Source of the DNA: CAZOKZ01 sp964580585
GTDB lineage: Bacteria > Sumerlaeota > Sumerlaeia > SLMS01 > JAHLLQ01
Direction: 5' to 3'
DNA length: 18,546 nucleotides
NCBI GenBank assembly: GCA_964580585.1
Contig: CAZOKZ010000081.1
Location: 1-18,546, forward strand
Shown: piece by piece, positions 14,979 through 18,546 of the stretch
How positions within the stretch are numbered: position 1 is the first letter of the stretch
Layout of the letters: each line of letters begins with the position of its first letter
Made by a program: the position numbers and the translations under genes
Notes under the pieces: generated by a model
The model's database searches: none
Told to the model about the DNA's origin: nothing
What the model saw: the letters and a program-made list of their open reading frames with translations, nothing else

Positions 14979-16376
14979 TCAAGGCGGTGGTGCCTCAATC
15001 GTTGCAATGGGTTGCATTGATTCATACGCTCCAATTTCCGGTGCGCTTCCTTGAGGAACCGGAACACCGTCGATATCGTGTGTCATTCCCATCTCTTTGC
15101 CACGATTCAGCGCGGGAGAACGCGGACCAAGATGGAAATCGCCATTTTCCGGATCGACGAAATCGGGATTGCGCGTTATTCCCGCGCTGTTCGATGGGCT
15201 GTTGGCGAATAAATTGTGTGAAGCCGTAAGGTTGTCGATTTTCCCAAATGCGGGATTCTGAGGATTGGTGAGGTGGACGATATTATTCGTCACCGTGAGA
15301 TCGCCGCCCGTCGCAATTTGCCCGACATCGTAAAAAGTATTGTTGTAAATGGCTGCCGATCGGCTGGCGAAAAGCGGTCCTTTCATCTGGGTGACCACGT
15401 TACCGTAAAACAGAATATTGTCTGCATGCGTATAAAGTGGCGAGGGCGCTGGCCCCAGCAATTTATTGTATCGAACGACTAATCCCGTGCCGTTGTGAAA
15501 GTAAATCGACGCTCCACCGTCGCCCAAAGGGCCATAGGTTACATTGAATTCAAAGATTCCCTGCGACTGATCGGGGTTGTTGGAAATAAAGCAGAACTTA
15601 TTACCCGTATCGCTACGATCAATCACGTTGTGATGCACATACCAGCGATCGCATTCGTCCAATTGAATCCCATCGCCCGACGCCAGGCTCTCCGGCGTTG
15701 AAGGTGGCAACCAATGTTTGTTCACGTGATGCACCCAGCAGTTGGCGATTTCGATGTCCTTGCTGCCCTGCATGAAAATTCCGTCATCGCCAATATGGAA
15801 AATCTCGGTATTGAGCACCTTCAGTCCCGTGGAATACATTCCCCGGATGCCCCATTCCGCACCGCTCAGCTTGCCATTGATGATCGCTTTTTTTCCCTCG
15901 GAGCAGCCCCAGAAACGAACGCAACTGGTGGCATTCGGCGCCAGCACTTCCACATCGCGAATCAACGCCGTGGAAACATCGCGGAACTGTACCGCATGCA
16001 CGCCGTTGCCACCAGAAGTTGGTTTTCCGGTACAAAAAATCACGGGACGATAATCGCTTTCGCCATAGGAGCAAAGTATCACATTTTCCACGCCGATTGT
16101 GATCGATTGCGGGGTTTCCAACGTCGTTCCACGGCGAATGGCATACACACGGTTCGCCTGCCATTGAAAGTCGTCGAGTGAATTATAAGGGTGCTCGCGC
16201 GAGCCATCCTCTTCGGTATCGTTTAAATTCATCGGATCGATGTGCACGGCATCGAACGGCGGATCCCACAACGGACTGTTGGCGACGATGCCCACCGATG
16301 GGGAGCTTTCCATCGCCCACACACCCATCGCCAGCAGCATGCCACCGCATGTCGAGACCACTGTTCTTACGATCAT
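14979..16376 (-). CDS. Secreted right-handed parallel beta-helix protein with choice-of-anchor Q-like C-terminus
   Basis: This is a 465-aa protein. An N-terminal signal peptide runs from MIVRTVV to about VWA, with likely cleavage before MESS. Regular Asn/Gly/Ile-rich strands over about residues 85-400 (for example GIFMQGSKDIEIANCWVHH and VVRYNKLLG) are typical of pectate-lyase-like beta-helix repeats, which bind or cleave polysaccharides. The C-terminus ends in R-S-P-A-L-N-R-G, then D-I-D-G-V-P and E-I-G-A-Y-E, the usual closing motif of 'choice-of-anchor Q' surface proteins. No catalytic set can be assigned, so binding or cleavage remains open. Two adjacent ATGs exist; 16376 is chosen because GGGGAGG (16383-16389) is 6 bases away, against 3 for 16379. 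It converges on the SPFH gene. Confidence 0.85.
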   Translation of the reverse strand: MIVRTVVSTCGGMLLAMGVWAMESSPSVGIVANSPLWDPPFDAVHIDPMNLNDTEEDGSREHPYNSLDDFQWQANRVYAIRRGTTLETPQSITIGVENVILCSYGESDYRPVIFCTGKPTSGGNGVHAVQFRDVSTALIRDVEVLAPNATSCVRFWGCSEGKKAIINGKLSGAEWGIRGMYSTGLKVLNTEIFHIGDDGIFMQGSKDIEIANCWVHHVNKHWLPPSTPESLASGDGIQLDECDRWYVHHNVIDRSDTGNKFCFISNNPDQSQGIFEFNVTYGPLGDGGASIYFHNGTGLVVRYNKLLGPAPSPLYTHADNILFYGNVVTQMKGPLFASRSAAIYNNTFYDVGQIATGGDLTVTNNIVHLTNPQNPAFGKIDNLTASHNLFANSPSNSAGITRNPDFVDPENGDFHLGPRSPALNRGKEMGMTHDIDGVPVPQGSAPEIGAYESMQPIATIEAPPP

Positions 16377-17022
16377 CATCGACCTCCCCTTCCCGTTTGG
16401 CCGAAGTTAGATTGCAACACGCTGCATGCCATAGCGAAAGGAGACAATGCAATTTAAGAGAATCGCCTCGTCGTAAATAAACATCGGAGATATGAGAGTT
16501 GGCTCAACTAAATAACAAAATCCTTGAATGATCCAGATATCATGGACCCTTGTGGCATTGAAAGTACGCGATTTGGTGGCTGAATCGATAACGCTGCGGC
16601 AGGCAAAAAATCCGGGCGTCCGCAGATCGTAGATTCTGCGATTAATAGTGATGAATTCATTATGTTTATAATTCACGATGGATTCATGTCGGTACTGTTT
16701 GGCTACTGGGCAATTGATTCGAGTCCCTTATTTCTGAAGTTATTGGTTTGGGCGAAAATGATTATTATTTCAAAATAAGTATAAAGTTGTGTAAAAATAG
16801 GAAATCGACCCTATGTTGAATAGTGCACATAGAGTAATTTCAGAAGTTGGAAATCCTATTGGAGCGAGAAGTGAAAAGATACTCATCTTTACAAGATTCA
16901 TATGAAAAACGCGCAGTGGTTTGTGATTGCTGGGATGATTTAGTGGGCGATGATACTTTACGAGGGCACGGTGAAAATAGAACATAAACGCTGTGTTTTT
17001 TATACTTTTTCCCCTCGATTAG

Positions 17023-17304
17023 CCGCCAACCAACGTCATCTTTACAGATGGAAAAGTAGTCCTGTGCCGGAGTGTATTACTGAAAAGAAGGACTACTTGG
17101 CTCGAAAAATTTTCTCCAAAAGGTACATTTCCGCTTTCCCATTGTGGTTTTGTGGTTCATATTGAGTCAATTTGGCAAAACTGTAATATTTCACTTGCGC
17201 ATGGTTGGATTCGTCGTAAATGCTGCCCGTGCAAAGTTAAATTCTCTCCTGACTGGGTCGGTGTGCGCTATGGGTCTCGTGGGCAAATTGTTGCCATAAC
17301 TTGA
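17023..17304 (+). pseudogene. Possible decayed gene fragment, Cys-rich, lacking a start codon
   Basis: The frame is open for 93 codons between TAG (17020) and TGA (17302) but has no ATG, GTG or TTG in its first third. The translation looks protein-like rather than random: it opens with a TNVIFTDGKVVL stretch, then LSHCGFVVH, WIRRKCCPCKVKF and a VGVRYGSRGQIVAIT end. Several cysteines, including CCPC, recall a zinc-ribbon. Shorter open stretches in other frames lie just upstream (for example 16838-16986, containing VVCDCW), consistent with a frameshifted remnant. Chance open frames of this size are possible in AT-rich DNA, so this is tentative. Confidence 0.25.
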
Positions 17305-17489
17305 AATGAAAACTTCAAGGCGGTGTCACAAATTTTCCCGCTTTGGCGTCTATTGGGTATGGGTTTTATGTATGATGCGATGATTGGGGTTTTGCTTCAG
17401 TGGAAATTAGCCTTCCTGTTCGCCTGTTGGGGTCGGGAAGAGTGATCGTTTTATTTTGAATCGGGTGGGAGGAGAGCGTCTCTTTTCTC

Positions 17490-17497
17490 AGGAAAGG
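17490..17497 (+). promoter_or_regulatory. Ribosome binding site of the CBM/TPR protein gene
   Basis: AGGAAAGG lies 9 bases before the first of two adjacent ATGs (17507 and 17510). It supports a start at 17507, directly in front of a signal peptide. Confidence 0.6.
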
Positions 17498-17506
17498 CAA
17501 TTGAAA

Positions 17507-18546
17507 ATGATGGATTTATATTGTCGCGTCGGCGGGAAACCGTCCGGGGCAGCGGTGGTGTTGTGTGCTCTGTTGGCGAGCGGCGCCGATGCCGAAACGT
17601 TTGTGTTCTTAAATTCGTACGTCCAGTCAACTCCGGCGAGCGTTCAGCTTGTCGGCTCGTTTAATGGTTGGGACACCTCGGTCTCACCCATGCCTGGCAC
17701 TGCCGATGGCTTCGCCCAGGACGTCGCTTTGGGCGACGGGGAGCACGAATACAAGTTCCTCGTGACACTTGATGACGATTCCACCCTATGGCTGACCGAT
17801 CGAACGAACCCCGTCTATAACGTCGATGTCGAAGGCAACGTGAATAGCCTGATTAAGTTAGAGTCAGGCAGTCGCGTGATTCCAGATAATGTAGAATCCT
17901 TTGGGTTTTTGCATCCTTTGGCTCAAGAAATTATTCTGGCGGGCGACTTCAACTGGTGGCGTGAGAGCGAAATCTTTCTGGAAAAAGAAGGCGACGAATT
18001 TCAGTGTTGGGTTCGTACACCGCGACCGCTTTCCTACAAGTTTATTGTGGATGGAATTTGGGGGAACGAGCCAGCCAAAGAAGACATCGGTACGGTTATC
18101 GACGGATATGGTGGATACAACAACGTCCGCCTTCCTGTTTCGATCAGCGCGAAAGAAACCGGCGACCAGCAAGTAACACTGGCACCGCGTGCGGAAAAAA
18201 CCAGTGCCCTTATATATGATGGCCAAAGTCCCGAAGAAGCCATCGCCCTAAGCAAGCAAAGTGTGCGCGAAGGCGATTACGACACGGCAATGAAGATTTG
18301 CAAGAACGCATTGATGGCCAGCGGAAAAACCGTGGAGCCGAACCTCACGTACCGTGAAGCGGAAATAGAGCGCCGGTTCGGTAATGTGGATCGAGCTGCG
18401 CAAGCGCACAAGCGACTGATTGATGAATATCCGAAAGATGAACGCGCGCGCATTGCCTACCACGAACTGGCTCGTTACCGGATCTATCAGGAAAACGATT
18501 ATGCCGGAGCCCGGGAACTTTACGAAGACCTTTTAGAAGTCAAATC
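17507..18546 (+). CDS. Secreted protein with two AMPK/CBM48-like modules and TPRs (partial, 3' end outside window)
   Basis: The frame is open from ATG 17507 to the right edge (346 codons plus two bases). Residues about 1-29 form a signal peptide whose hydrophobic core (AAVVLCALLAS) ends at an A-D-A cleavage site. Two tandem modules of the glycogen-binding E-set type follow. The first (about 30-118) has VQLVGSFNGWD and HEYKFLV. The second (about 131-212) has IILAGDFNWW and YKFIVDG. From about 240 to the edge the sequence is TPR-like helical repeats, with paired helices of the A-x-x-x-Y/H-K-x-L/I-I-x-x-Y-P kind. Such modules bind alpha-glucans or act as protein-interaction folds, and TPRs assemble complexes. 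This suggests an exported or periplasmic scaffold, possibly a sugar-binding lipoprotein-like assembly factor. No lipobox is seen. The function is inferred from domains only. Confidence 0.85.
   Translation, partial: MMDLYCRVGGKPSGAAVVLCALLASGADAETFVFLNSYVQSTPASVQLVGSFNGWDTSVSPMPGTADGFAQDVALGDGEHEYKFLVTLDDDSTLWLTDRTNPVYNVDVEGNVNSLIKLESGSRVIPDNVESFGFLHPLAQEIILAGDFNWWRESEIFLEKEGDEFQCWVRTPRPLSYKFIVDGIWGNEPAKEDIGTVIDGYGGYNNVRLPVSISAKETGDQQVTLAPRAEKTSALIYDGQSPEEAIALSKQSVREGDYDTAMKICKNALMASGKTVEPNLTYREAEIERRFGNVDRAAQAHKRLIDEYPKDERARIAYHELARYRIYQENDYAGARELYEDLLEVK

Larger units (their letters stand above)
16380..17506. other. 1.1-kb AT-rich intergenic region with no convincing gene
   Basis: This stretch lies between two genes transcribed outward, so promoters for both are expected in it. 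Parts are strongly AT-rich: 16741-16800 has 14 G/C in 60. All ATG-started frames are short and lack ribosome sites. It holds one start-less open frame of protein-like character (17023-17304) and a 10-bp inverted repeat (17054-17063 with 17089-17098, 25-base loop). I could not place a firm promoter, tRNA or small RNA. Confidence 0.6.

Noticed and set aside
16716..16726. GATTCGAGTCC, resembling a tRNA T-loop
   Set aside because: The flanking bases do not form a T-stem or acceptor stem, and no anticodon or D-arm can be placed upstream.
17054..17098. Inverted repeat AAGTAGTCCT / AGGACTACTT with a 25-base loop
   Set aside because: A 10-bp match with this loop size is expected about once by chance in a window of this length; there is no T-run and no adjacent gene end.
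1..18546. CRISPR array, transposase, integrase or attachment site
   Set aside because: No regularly spaced direct repeats apart from the coding linker repeats, and no mobile-element protein was seen in any frame.

Overview
The window looks like a chromosomal stretch from an uncultured, probably Gram-negative bacterium of intermediate G+C content. It carries eight confident genes, one of which runs off the right edge, plus one orphan gene and a poorly supported start at the left edge. Shine-Dalgarno sites of the GGAG type precede most starts. The mix is a giant DUF3686-type 'DNA repair ATPase' paired with a flotillin, a DprE1-like oxidase, a secreted beta-helix protein and a secreted CBM48-like/TPR protein. 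This would fit a Planctomycetes/Verrucomicrobia-like lineage or a candidate phylum such as Sumerlaeota or Hydrogenedentota. That placement is an impression from gene content; no rRNA or other marker is present to settle it.

Left block (1-9549, minus strand): a DprE1-like FAD oxidase (9549-8086), a 173-base gap holding a hairpin, a 711-aa flotillin with a TTG start (7912-5777) and an 1882-aa AAA ATPase (5773-125). The last two are separated by only 3 bases and are almost certainly co-translated. They are the most striking unit here: a membrane-scaffold protein coupled to a very large mechanochemical ATPase, with no experimentally established role known to me.

Middle block (9550-13120): a GT-C type membrane glycosyltransferase (9787-11352, plus) diverges from the oxidase gene. 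It converges on a Gfo/Idh/MocA oxidoreductase (12304-11372, minus). Upstream of that gene lies a candidate promoter with an inverted-repeat operator, and beyond it a hypothetical minus-strand gene (13120-12575). The DprE1-like enzyme beside a GT-C transferase suggests cell-envelope glycan work that uses polyprenyl-phosphate sugars.

Right block (13121-18546): a second SPFH protein (13272-14894, plus) has an N-terminal half that looks internally triplicated. It converges on a secreted beta-helix protein (16376-14979, minus), with a perfect 10-bp hairpin between the two genes. An AT-rich stretch of about 1.1 kb with no convincing gene follows. Last comes the start of a secreted protein with two carbohydrate-binding (AMPK/CBM48-type) modules and TPRs (17507 to beyond the window, plus).

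No tRNA, rRNA, CRISPR array, transposase or integrase was found.
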